Shown here: positions 1-6,987 of the stretch, one piece after another | Numbering within the stretch: position 1 is the stretch's first letter | How the letters are laid out: each line of letters begins with the position of its first letter | Origin: Thermoplasmata archaeon | Lineage (GTDB): Archaea; Thermoplasmatota; Thermoplasmata; Thermoplasmatales; Thermoplasmataceae | DNA length: 6,987 nucleotides | Reading direction: 5' to 3' | Assembly (NCBI GenBank): GCA_021802165.1 | Contig: JAKAAU010000081.1 | Coordinates: 1-6,987, forward strand | Made by a program: the position numbers and the translations under genes | Notes under the pieces: model-generated | Told to the model about the DNA's origin: nothing | Databases searched by the model: none | What the model saw: the letters and a program-made list of their open reading frames with translations, nothing else

Positions 1-3000
1 TGTAGTACTTTGTCGTATTCATAGTCGAACTAATTTTATATTTTACTGCTGGAGAATATGAAATATTCTGGACAGCATTTCCTGTTACATTTATGGTTTT
101 AGCAAATACGCCGCCTGATGTATTGGTGGAATATATAGTATAAATGCCATAGGGCATCGATATATTATAGGCACCGCTAGCATTTGCAGTTACATTCTTG
201 TAATCTGATATCTGACCATCAAAGTAGAAGGATATCTTAGCATACGGTGTAGCATTACCTGAAACCTTTGCGGTTAACTCAGGTGTGAGCGATACAGACT
301 TCGATTTGCCCCATCCAGAAACTGTTGCAACTGATTTGTCCTCTGTTCCGTTTGCTTTGATGGTAATATTATAAGTCCCGGGATACACCCCAAATGTGTA
401 TGTTCCGGAGGATGAAGTGACCCCGGTGAGCTGATAGTTACCCGAAGTACTGTTTAAGTACGCGGTATACCCGGAGAGACCTGAACCGCTAACAGATGCG
501 GTTACCTTAATGCTATCCATTTTAACTGTAAGATTGCTTAATTGCTGTGATTTGCCTGTGACCTGTAAAGTTGTAAAGTTTGTGTATGTTTTTCCATTAG
601 AGGTTATTGTTGCATTGTATCCATATGGTATAACATTGCTCAAGGAGTACATGCCATTTGTTATAGGCGCTGTTACATTTATTCCATATGTAGAATTCGT
701 TAATGTTATGGTTCCGGAATTTATTGAAGCGTGCGACGTCCCATTATCAACTGTTACATAGCCATATACTGAGTTCCTTGCCATATGCATATTCTGTGTA
801 ATATTGTAATTTCCTATTCTGTTTCCCTGATTCTGTGAAACTGCAACAGATTGTGTGCCTATTACGTTTGTACCGTTAAGAGTATCTGAATTCACTGAAC
901 CAGTGGAATATACAAGTGTATCATTTCCAGGCAATCCTGTTATCGAGTAATATCCTGTGCTGTTTGTGGTAACAACTTCATGTGGAATTCCATACTGGTC
1001 TTCTATTGTAACGTGAACTCCGGCTATTCCGATACCGTTCGCATTCGTTATCTGCCCGTGTATTACTGCACCGGGATAGTAATTTATAATAGGATCTTCA
1101 TTTCCTATCAAACTGGCTGGAAGAAGTACCTCTGTCCCCTTTCCCTCCTGCTGGTATTTATACGCAGTCTGAAGTGGTATCAGGGTCCAGCCAGGAGTTG
1201 AATTATTTGCATCCTTAGCTGGATTATATTCTGATGCATAGTATACCAGTTCAAAATTGCTCATATTGAATGCAGGGTATACATGTGTTACATTGTTTAT
1301 GTTGGATTCCGGGAATCCGTATATTGTTTTGTATATGGTGGTATTGTAAAATGCGGATGTGTAGTTAAGAAGATAATTACTTACGGTGACACCGGTAGGC
1401 AGATTATTTAATGTATACTGAGCTCCTGTGTTTGTAACAGCTACTACATTATAGTAATTTGTAGGAACAACTTCACCATCAGCGGTATAAGACGGTGTGT
1501 CGGTAAGATATGCAGGTGCATAGAATATTCCAGGGTTGGAACCTGAAAATGGATACAGTGAATGGTCTACCTGTATATACGATATTGAAGATCCTGTGAC
1601 TTTCTCCAATGCGCTATAGGCATTTACCAGTGTTGATAAATTGTATTTGGTTGAAAGTTGGCCCATTATAAGTGCATGTCTTGCATTATATGATGATGTA
1701 ACATTTATCTGGTGGCCTCCGTATGCTGTCTCTGATAGAAGCGGTGTGTAAGAAGAATTCAATGGATTGCCGTACATATTTGCTATGGTATTTGTCTCAT
1801 TGACGCCAAAATATTTATGCATTGTAGCAGTTATGCTTGCATTGAAATGCCCGTTGGAATACCCGCCGGGAGTCTGCAATACCCTTGAAATGAACAGAGA
1901 GATTTCCTGTGTTTGATTCTGTGCCAGTAGCATTTGCCCAGCACTTGCTATACCCTGCTGGAAATCATCAGCAACTGTGGGGTGTTGACCTTGCTGTAAC
2001 TCCTGGAACCCATAATCCCACCATGAAACATATGCAGGGCGATTTTCTATTGATTGATTTGTATTCTGCGTTGCAAGCCAGTTAAAAGAAGCTGCTATAG
2101 GCTGTGTTTTATTGTCTATTGCCAGTCCATAGTTTCCGAATGGATTGTTCGGCCTTATGCCCTTTGGAACTGTTGAATTTAGTATATGATTGTATGATGC
2201 AGCGTTGTTTTCAGGTACTGCTGCAGAAAATGCACCCATGCCTGAAGGAATAATCAATATTAAAACCACTATAACAGCAAATCCAATTGTCACTCCGCTT
2301 ATATTCTTGCGCAGGGATTTTCTTCCTGAAACATGCCTGGACTTTTTTGTTGATTCGTTATGCCTTATTTTGTCAACAAAGTACATTATAAGGCCTCCGC
2401 CAAGTATTGCATATGCTGGAGCTGCAGTTATATTGAATCTTGCGGCCTCAAAGCTCATGAATATTGAGAATATAGCAAATATTATAACCAGTAAGGTAGC
2501 TTCTTTCTTTTCTTTCAGGAAGCGATAAATTATGAATGGCACACCTGCTATTCCCAGAAGGAAAAGTCCAGGGCCAAAATCTGATATATACTGGCCAAGT
2601 GCAGGGGCTGCTGCTTCAGCTATGGTTGAATATACCCTCGATTTTACGAAGTACCCATCACCCGTTATCAGTTCCTTGAGTATTGCTGGATTGGTTTTGC
2701 TTATAACGAATAATCCCGCTATAGTAACAAGAACAAGTGCTGGTATGGTTATGATCCATGGACGCCTTGCCACTATATTAATTAATATGCCAAATCCAAT
2801 AATCATCAACCCCATTGCAAGGGGAGGCAAAAACCATGCATGGATCATGAAAGTCACGTCGTAATAGTAAAAGCCTATTGGAAAAGATGCAGCCACATAT
2901 ATTGTAGATATATATGTGAGGTAGCCTGTTGGCTTCTTTGTGAATAGATTATAAAGAAGCTGGACAGCAACGTATATGAGCAGTATAACTTCTATATACG

Positions 3001-3718
3001 GGAATCCCTGCCAGAATACTATAAGCCCCCCAAGGGAAACTGCAGACATAAGTGCATATATTGTTGCTATCTTGTTCTCTTCATAGTAGTTCTTAATTGA
3101 ACTGAAATATGACCTTGTGTCTGTAAGTTTATTTATTATTACCCTCTTCTTTGCAGTAATAACCGCCATTTCAAAGAAGTATATGGATAAAAATGCGAAT
3201 ATAAGCTCAGGTGTATGTGCCCTCCCATCTGTAAGTATTCCGGATGTAAGGTTTCCTGGCATTATGGTAAACAGTACAGCAGCGAATAAACCTGCTTTCT
3301 TGCCGAATATCTGTTTTGTGATAAGATATACAGGTATGATTAAAAGCGCTCCGTAAAACGCATCAGATTCCATAAAAGCGTAATAAGCGCCCATTTTGAC
3401 CCCAACAAATGGAGATAGAATATATCCTGCAAACACAATGCTCCACTGATAGAAAGGCGGCCTTGCATTAAATGTGCCAACAGGGTAATTTAGTAAAATG
3501 GTGTGTGTTAATTGCGTATGGGTACTCAGTATATACTGAACAATATAATAATTGAAGTAGGGATCACTTCCCCCCGATACATTCAGGTAATTGTCCTGAA
3601 ATGCCAGTGACCATACAAAAAAATTGGACAGGAACATGTAAAGGGCAAGCAGGGCAATCAGGACTGGTACCTCTGGATGCCTGGCTATATTTTGTTTAAA
3701 TCGATCTGTAATTTCCAT
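1..3718 (-). CDS. aglB: AglB/STT3-type oligosaccharyltransferase with C-terminal Ig-like repeat extension (partial, runs off left edge)
   Basis: This is a membrane oligosaccharyltransferase, which moves a lipid-linked glycan onto Asn of N-X-S/T sequons on the outer face of the cytoplasmic membrane. It starts at ATG 3718; an in-frame TAA two codons upstream makes this the earliest possible ATG. The frame stays open for 1239 codons to the window edge, so the C-terminus is missing. Residues about 18-493 are strongly hydrophobic and fit the multi-span STT3 core. Visible motifs are SDPYF (first external-loop Asp, D52), DGRAHTPE (164-171, second metal motif region), TIAE (365-368, the TIxE motif), an ARF motif and WWDYG (566-570), the hallmark of the family. 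Residues about 495-880 are the extracellular catalytic domain, including a family-like VD..LYPFSG segment. I could not place the DK/MI motif with confidence. From about 885 onward come Ig-like repeats, and sequons are very dense. Known AglB proteins are usually about 600-1000 residues, so this one is unusually long. The family call is firm; the role of the extension is not known. Confidence 0.93.
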   Translation of the reverse strand, partial: MEITDRFKQNIARHPEVPVLIALLALYMFLSNFFVWSLAFQDNYLNVSGGSDPYFNYYIVQYILSTHTQLTHTILLNYPVGTFNARPPFYQWSIVFAGYILSPFVGVKMGAYYAFMESDAFYGALLIIPVYLITKQIFGKKAGLFAAVLFTIMPGNLTSGILTDGRAHTPELIFAFLSIYFFEMAVITAKKRVIINKLTDTRSYFSSIKNYYEENKIATIYALMSAVSLGGLIVFWQGFPYIEVILLIYVAVQLLYNLFTKKPTGYLTYISTIYVAASFPIGFYYYDVTFMIHAWFLPPLAMGLMIIGFGILINIVARRPWIITIPALVLVTIAGLFVISKTNPAILKELITGDGYFVKSRVYSTIAEAAAPALGQYISDFGPGLFLLGIAGVPFIIYRFLKEKKEATLLVIIFAIFSIFMSFEAARFNITAAPAYAILGGGLIMYFVDKIRHNESTKKSRHVSGRKSLRKNISGVTIGFAVIVVLILIIPSGMGAFSAAVPENNAASYNHILNSTVPKGIRPNNPFGNYGLAIDNKTQPIAASFNWLATQNTNQSIENRPAYVSWWDYGFQELQQGQHPTVADDFQQGIASAGQMLLAQNQTQEISLFISRVLQTPGGYSNGHFNASITATMHKYFGVNETNTIANMYGNPLNSSYTPLLSETAYGGHQINVTSSYNARHALIMGQLSTKYNLSTLVNAYSALEKVTGSSISYIQVDHSLYPFSGSNPGIFYAPAYLTDTPSYTADGEVVPTNYYNVVAVTNTGAQYTLNNLPTGVTVSNYLLNYTSAFYNTTIYKTIYGFPESNINNVTHVYPAFNMSNFELVYYASEYNPAKDANNSTPGWTLIPLQTAYKYQQEGKGTEVLLPASLIGNEDPIINYYPGAVIHGQITNANGIGIAGVHVTIEDQYGIPHEVVTTNSTGYYSITGLPGNDTLVYSTGSVNSDTLNGTNVIGTQSVAVSQNQGNRIGNYNITQNMHMARNSVYGYVTVDNGTSHASINSGTITLTNSTYGINVTAPITNGMYSLSNVIPYGYNATITSNGKTYTNFTTLQVTGKSQQLSNLTVKMDSIKVTASVSGSGLSGYTAYLNSTSGNYQLTGVTSSSGTYTFGVYPGTYNITIKANGTEDKSVATVSGWGKSKSVSLTPELTAKVSGNATPYAKISFYFDGQISDYKNVTANASGAYNISMPYGIYTIYSTNTSGGVFAKTINVTGNAVQNISYSPAVKYKISSTMNTTKYY
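2..1066 (-). repeat. Tandem Ig-like / carboxypeptidase-regulatory-like protein repeats at the C-terminus of aglB
   Basis: From residue about 885 the protein changes to tandem beta-rich repeats. At least four units share a signature of the form xxGxY, then 7-9 residues later Pro, often followed by Gly-Tyr and an alternating hydrophobic strand. The signature Gly/Pro pairs are at residues 922/930, 1022/1031, 1105/1113 and 1182/1189, spaced 100, 83 and 77 residues apart. Examples are TGYYSITGLPGN, GMYSLSNVIPYGYN, GTYTFGVYPGTYN and GAYNISMPYGIYT. This resembles the CarboxypepD_reg/Cna-B/PEGA type of fold, often used as stalk or adhesion modules on secreted proteins. The repeats have diverged at the DNA level, so this is a protein-level repeat and not a recent duplication. 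More units may follow beyond the left edge. The fold assignment is inference from the pattern alone. Confidence 0.7.
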
Positions 3719-3743
3719 AGATTAATTTCGATAATGAAATCTT

Positions 3744-3751
3744 AATATAAA
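3744..3751 (-). promoter_or_regulatory. TATA box of the aglB promoter
   Basis: On the minus strand the sequence reads TTTTTATATTAAG, with the core TTTATATT 26-33 bases before the aglB ATG and a purine-rich AAGG stretch a few bases further upstream that could be the TFB recognition element. At this distance the expected start site falls at or next to the ATG, so the mRNA would be leaderless. No Shine-Dalgarno-like sequence precedes the ATG, which agrees with that. Confidence 0.6.
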
Positions 3752-3770
3752 AATTTACCTTATTTATTTA

Positions 3771-3806
3771 AGAATTCAGTATTTTTAATATGCCAGAATT
3801 TAGTAT
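3771..3806. repeat. Pair of 12-bp direct repeats upstream of the aglB promoter
   Basis: AGAATTCAGTAT (3771-3782) and AGAATTTAGTAT (3795-3806) match at 11 of 12 positions and are 24 bp apart start to start. They lie 20-62 bp upstream of the aglB TATA box. A regulator bound as two units could use such sites, but the region is AT-rich and chance is possible. Confidence 0.4.
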
Positions 3807-4037
3807 AGATTCAATAGCATAGCTTTAATTTTCCCTTTATATATGAATCAGGTACACCGCAGAACACTGTAAAATATTTTGCATCTTTCTGTGATCATAA
3901 GTCCTCTTATACTTTCCTGTATGTCGCTATTGGCCTGCCTGCATTACTGTTTGTATTTATTTGGTAACTATTCATTGACAAAATTATACATTTCATCGAT
4001 TTTACGCCTTAGCCTTTTGTTTATAATACTGCAACAT

Positions 4038-5375
4038 TTATTTATCATGTTCTGGAAGTTCGTTAATCCTGGCGTAATATTCAAACCTGATAGCCATATA
4101 AAACCGTGGTATAATTTTTCTTACCAGTATTACGATAAATGCAGAAATCATTATGAATCCTATTAAAAAGTAATTAATCACAGCATAATAACCGGTATTT
4201 CCTGAAAATGAAAGGATAAAAGCTATGGTAAGAATTATAGATGACAGGACAGGCATAAAAAATTTTTTTCTCCTGAATATTTTTATCAATGATATGTTGG
4301 AAATTATATGTATTATAATATAAACGAAACTGATTATTCCGGCTATGATGACAAAGGAATTGAAAAATCCCCCATAATATCCACTGAATATAGCAATGCC
4401 AGCAGAAGTCACAGATAAAATTGCTATCAACTTATTCCGGTTAAATTCACCTTTCAAATTAAAATCATGATAAAACTTTGGCACCATGTGGACAAATGCA
4501 TTAAGGTATGACACACTTAAATTGAATGCACTCATGATGCCAAAAAATGAGAATAATATCAGGAATGGCGTTCCAAGCCTTGCCTGTACCAGCTCGGTGA
4601 TATAAAATGAGTTGCTTTCATATGCACGGAGGCCTGCAAATCCAGCGAACATTAGCAATGCAAATGCCGAAACTGCCATTATTATCCCGGATATTGTAAA
4701 GGATAGAAATAAAGACTTTGGAGTGTTTATATGTGAACTTGCAGTCTGTTCTGAAATAAATATACTCGATCCACCGCCTGAGAATGCCAGTATGCCAAAT
4801 ATGACGCCGAAGAAGAATGGATTAAAGGAAAAATTTATCCCGGAAAATGAAAAACCTGGAGAGCGGTAGATTATGAATATTATACTCATTAAAATAATAA
4901 AGGCAATTTCAAGAAAACCGGCAATTAGAGTATAGGTTATCGATACTTTTAACCCCCTTGATACAACATAGTAAACCGTCCCTATAAATATAAGAAGGAG
5001 CACATACTTTAAAACCGGAGCAGTGAAACCAGCCAGCTCCAGAATTGAATATGAAAATCCTGAAATGAACAGTGATATATTGGGAACGGTGAGTACAGAA
5101 TATATAATATATAGCAGGAGAACAAAAAACCCTGCCCCCCTGCCAAGTGCATTGCCCACATATGAATAGTAACCGCCATTTGTAACATATATCCTGGAAA
5201 GGGAATATATTGTATATAATGTGAAATAGGAAAGCAGAAATGAAAAAATAACGACGAATGGAAGCATTGAACCAGAATATGCAGAGATAATTGAAAACAA
5301 CGCGATGAAATCCAGCATAGGTCCGATGGATGTAAATGATTGCATCACTGCACCGCGGAGATTAACTGATTTCAT
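4038..5375 (-). CDS. APC-superfamily amino acid permease (substrate unknown)
   Basis: This is a 445-residue integral membrane transporter of the amino acid-polyamine-organocation superfamily, expected to import an amino acid or related solute by proton or cation coupling. About 12 hydrophobic segments are visible, the usual number. The N-terminal part contains TSIGPMLDF in helix 1, where the unwound substrate-binding stretch normally sits. It is followed by the family pattern NGGYYSYV...LGRGAGF in the loop before helix 3. Helix 6 has AFSGGGSSIFISEQT, matching the family's F.G....xxxEt region. The C-terminus is short and charged (PEHDK). A TTG at 5390 would add five residues, but ATG 5375 fits better: the MKS..LRG start is typical, and no Shine-Dalgarno sequence supports TTG. 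The gene lies 93 bp after pheT with a promoter-like sequence between, so it is probably transcribed on its own. The superfamily is well supported; the substrate cannot be read from sequence, and helix 1 lacks the classic GxG form. Confidence 0.87.
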   Translation of the reverse strand: MKSVNLRGAVMQSFTSIGPMLDFIALFSIISAYSGSMLPFVVIFSFLLSYFTLYTIYSLSRIYVTNGGYYSYVGNALGRGAGFFVLLLYIIYSVLTVPNISLFISGFSYSILELAGFTAPVLKYVLLLIFIGTVYYVVSRGLKVSITYTLIAGFLEIAFIILMSIIFIIYRSPGFSFSGINFSFNPFFFGVIFGILAFSGGGSSIFISEQTASSHINTPKSLFLSFTISGIIMAVSAFALLMFAGFAGLRAYESNSFYITELVQARLGTPFLILFSFFGIMSAFNLSVSYLNAFVHMVPKFYHDFNLKGEFNRNKLIAILSVTSAGIAIFSGYYGGFFNSFVIIAGIISFVYIIIHIISNISLIKIFRRKKFFMPVLSSIILTIAFILSFSGNTGYYAVINYFLIGFIMISAFIVILVRKIIPRFYMAIRFEYYARINELPEHDK

Positions 5376-5420
5376 GGTACGGAATTGCAATATGGTTAAA
5401 ATACTTATTTATTCATCTTA

Positions 5421-5427
5421 ATTTATA
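5421..5427 (-). promoter_or_regulatory. Candidate TATA box of the permease promoter
   Basis: The minus strand reads GTATAAATTAAG here, a good archaeal TATA box, 46-52 bases before ATG 5375. A start site about 25 bases downstream would give a leader of about 20 bases. A second, weaker AT-rich stretch (AATAAATAAG, near 5404-5413) lies about 29-38 bases before the ATG and would give a leaderless mRNA instead. The sequence does not decide between them. Confidence 0.4.
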
Positions 5428-5442
5428 CTGTATAATAAGTAT

Positions 5443-5463
5443 GTGGATTTTGCCTTAACCCAC
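5443..5463 (-). terminator. Stem-loop just after the pheT stop (possible 3'-end signal)
   Basis: On the minus-strand RNA, arm GTGGGTT pairs with AATCCAC over 7 bp around a 7-base loop (AAGGCAA), starting 5 bases after the pheT TAA. One pair is G-U; on the other strand it would be an A-C mismatch, so the full stem forms only in the pheT-sense transcript. It is not followed by a T-run, so it is not a standard archaeal or Rho-independent terminator. It could still act as a 3'-end stabiliser or processing site. Confidence 0.3.
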
Positions 5464-5468
5464 GAAAG

Positions 5469-6987
5469 TTATTTTTCTATAATGTTTCTTAGTTTGTCAA
5501 GATTTATTTCCATAAAGGCTACCGGATTTTGAATCCCGAAATCAACCAGAATTGAGGGGTCCATTTCTCCTATTATTCCCAGTGTTGTGTTTTCATAAAC
5601 AATATCTCCTCCTCTACCTGATATAATTTCATTATAATTGCCCTGCAACACCTTTGCACCGGCATTTATTGTTCTTGCCAGCAAATATTCAAGCACAGCA
5701 TAAATGTCTGAATAAGCTGCCTTCGAATTGTTGTACAATACACAGAGATGGCTTTCCTGATTTCCGGAAACAACAACCTGCCCTATTTCAAAAATTTTTA
5801 AAGGCAGTTTTCTCCGCTTATTAATTGCAAGAAGGCTTATTATGCCTGGATATAATTTATCTCTAATTACTGAGTATTCTAAACTTTTAGGGTTTGTGAT
5901 TATTACATCTCCTGAGTATCCTGTTTTCCTGTAAAAATCTTCTGAATTCAGGATAAAGCTTCTGACTTCCTGGTAATTTATAGATGTTAATATTCCTTTA
6001 ATTATATTCTCATCTTCGTTCGGTGTGTACGGAACACCGGTACCTGAAGTTTTCAGTGGCCTGGCTGGAATGCGACCATAGCCATATGCCTTTGCTATAT
6101 CCTCTATTATGTCTACAGGCCCCATAACATCTATACGGTTTCCTGGAACGTTTACCCTGTAACCACCCGATGTTACTTCACATCTGTATCCCATTTTTCT
6201 CAGCAAAATTACAGTATTATCAGGTTCCAATCCCATAAGTTTTGTAATTTCTTTATGTGTAAATTCTACCTTTCTCCAGTCATAGTTAATTGTATTCCTA
6301 TCAGCATCAGATATAAGTACTTCATATCCAATATACGACATTTCATAGGCAAAGAGGTAAAACGCAGAAAGCACCGCATTATAGTCTGTTCCTGTTATAT
6401 CAAAGAAAAGTTTTGATGTATTATTTCCAATTTTAGATTTCAGCCCATTTATTATGGGGGGCATTGACATTACATCTTCCTTGCTGTCAAGTATTACAGG
6501 CACCATTGTGTCCGATGAAATTAGCTGCCGGTACTGTTTTCCCTTATCATGCTTCTCCAGTATTTCTCTGGCTGTTCCATGGAAATTGTCATATGTTGTA
6601 AATTCTAAAGTTTTTTTATCCCGCATGGTAAACAGGAAGGGAGGTGAGATATTATCAAGGTCATGTATGCCTATAGCCATCTTTTTTCTTGATTTTCCAA
6701 TAGTTTCGTGTAGTTTTTCCTGATAATCTATTATATGGCTATAATAATTTCCAAGTGGCTTTCCACGGGCGACAAAGGACATCACATAAGGCCTTTCAGA
6801 TTTTACACTATTATCTACACGGATTAGTTTATCTGATTTTTCGAAGAGCGGCTTTATTCTATAATTGCCGTCATAAAATATTTTCATATTGGATTTTAAT
6901 GCATAAAATGAGAAAAGATCTGGCCTGTCAGGATTAAATTCCAGCTTTACTTCATTATTTTCTTCTTCAATGGAATATCCTATAATC
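5469..6987 (-). CDS. pheT: Phenylalanyl-tRNA synthetase beta subunit, archaeal type (partial, start beyond right edge)
   Basis: This is the beta chain of the alpha2-beta2 synthetase that attaches Phe to tRNA-Phe in the cytoplasm; its B3/4 domain hydrolyses mischarged Tyr-tRNA. The frame is open to the right edge. The 33 codons before the internal ATG at 6887 read LEFNPDRPDLFSF, a conserved PheT motif, so 6887 is not the start. About 505 residues are visible, and a few dozen N-terminal ones are missing relative to the usual length of about 550. Order: end of B1; B3/4 (about 65-215, with AIGIHDLD and PPFLFT); B5 (about 240-305, ending RIDVMGPVDIIEDIAKAYGY with the D-x5-D-x2-E-D acidic cluster); then the catalytic-like core (NPKSLEYSVIRDKLYPG, KIFEIGQVV, GEMDP). 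The bacterial OB-fold B2 and anticodon-binding B8 domains are absent, as expected for archaea and eukaryotes. The alpha-subunit gene pheS would be expected upstream, outside the window, but is not seen. Confidence 0.96.
   Translation of the reverse strand, partial: IIGYSIEEENNEVKLEFNPDRPDLFSFYALKSNMKIFYDGNYRIKPLFEKSDKLIRVDNSVKSERPYVMSFVARGKPLGNYYSHIIDYQEKLHETIGKSRKKMAIGIHDLDNISPPFLFTMRDKKTLEFTTYDNFHGTAREILEKHDKGKQYRQLISSDTMVPVILDSKEDVMSMPPIINGLKSKIGNNTSKLFFDITGTDYNAVLSAFYLFAYEMSYIGYEVLISDADRNTINYDWRKVEFTHKEITKLMGLEPDNTVILLRKMGYRCEVTSGGYRVNVPGNRIDVMGPVDIIEDIAKAYGYGRIPARPLKTSGTGVPYTPNEDENIIKGILTSINYQEVRSFILNSEDFYRKTGYSGDVIITNPKSLEYSVIRDKLYPGIISLLAINKRRKLPLKIFEIGQVVVSGNQESHLCVLYNNSKAAYSDIYAVLEYLLARTINAGAKVLQGNYNEIISGRGGDIVYENTTLGIIGEMDPSILVDFGIQNPVAFMEINLDKLRNIIEK

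Larger units (their letters stand above)
3719..4037. other. Intergenic region between the permease and aglB; no convincing gene
   Basis: This 319-bp AT-rich gap separates the permease stop from the aglB start. Its left part (3719-3806) holds the aglB TATA box and the 12-bp direct repeats. The remainder, about 3807-4037, has stop codons in all minus-strand frames; the only open stretches are short. There is a 10-bp palindrome, AAAATATTTT, at 3871-3880. I see no tRNA, no clear C/D-box guide RNA boxes and no strong run of T after the permease stop that would mark a terminator. It could be a promoter region plus 3' sequence of the permease transcript, or a decayed gene remnant. Confidence 0.6.

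Noticed and set aside
510..1201. Plus-strand reading frames of 83 and 73 residues
   Set aside because: They lie entirely opposite the aglB repeat region, whose frame has clear protein repeats; these are antisense shadows.
2190..3356. Plus-strand reading frames of 112, 110 and 79 residues
   Set aside because: They lie opposite the membrane core of aglB, which carries the conserved motifs; the hydrophobic look is a reverse-complement effect.
3871..3880. AAAATATTTT palindrome as a terminator or operator
   Set aside because: A 10-bp A/T-only palindrome is expected by chance in such AT-rich DNA, and nothing next to it supports a function.
3968..4048. 26-codon minus-strand ORF overlapping the permease stop
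   Set aside because: It is too short to tell from chance in AT-rich DNA, with no recognisable motif and no Shine-Dalgarno sequence; kept only as part of the intergenic observation.
3879..4166. Plus-strand 95-residue hydrophobic reading frame
   Set aside because: It begins with TTG, has no promoter or ribosome site, overlaps the 3' end of the permease on the opposite strand, and its hydrophobic character follows from T-rich DNA.
5388..5390. TTG as the start of the permease
   Set aside because: It would add only five residues before a good ATG at 5375 and has no Shine-Dalgarno support; it remains a minor alternative.
6885..6887. ATG at 6887 as the start of pheT
   Set aside because: The frame continues upstream to the right edge and encodes the conserved EFNPDRPDL motif, so the true start is outside the window.
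6454..6937. Plus-strand reading frames of 89 and 60 residues
   Set aside because: They lie opposite pheT, which is strongly conserved in the other frame.

Overview
The window looks like chromosomal DNA from an archaeon, most likely a Thermoplasmatales-type acidophile of the Ferroplasma/Acidiplasma/Cuniculiplasma kind. Four signs support this: a short archaeal/eukaryal-type phenylalanyl-tRNA synthetase beta subunit; an AglB/STT3-type oligosaccharyltransferase; AT-rich DNA with heavy use of ATA (Ile) and AGG/AGA (Arg) codons; and gene starts with TATA-like boxes close upstream and no Shine-Dalgarno sequence. The family-level placement is inference; no RNA gene is present to confirm it.

All three genes are on the minus strand, so transcription runs from right to left. 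From the right edge: (1) pheT, cut by the right edge so that its first few dozen residues are missing, ending at 5469; (2) a 93-bp gap with a small stem-loop just after the pheT stop and a TATA-like promoter; (3) a 12-helix APC-superfamily amino acid permease, 4038-5375; (4) a 319-bp gap with no convincing gene, holding a near-perfect 24-bp-spaced direct repeat and a clear TATA box; (5) a very large aglB/STT3 gene, from 3718 through the left edge. At least 1239 codons of aglB are open without interruption.

The three genes do not form an obvious pathway: translation, amino acid uptake and protein N-glycosylation. Each of the two complete gaps carries its own promoter-like element, so they are probably separate transcription units.

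The most interesting object is the oligosaccharyltransferase. Its catalytic core is recognisable (SDPY, TIAE, WWDYG). However, the second metal-binding motif appears to have Arg where an Asp is expected. The protein also carries a C-terminal extension of at least 350 residues made of four or more Ig-like/carboxypeptidase-regulatory-like repeats, with about three dozen N-glycosylation sequons in the extracellular part. I see no mobile element, CRISPR array, defence system, tRNA or rRNA, and no wholly new system.
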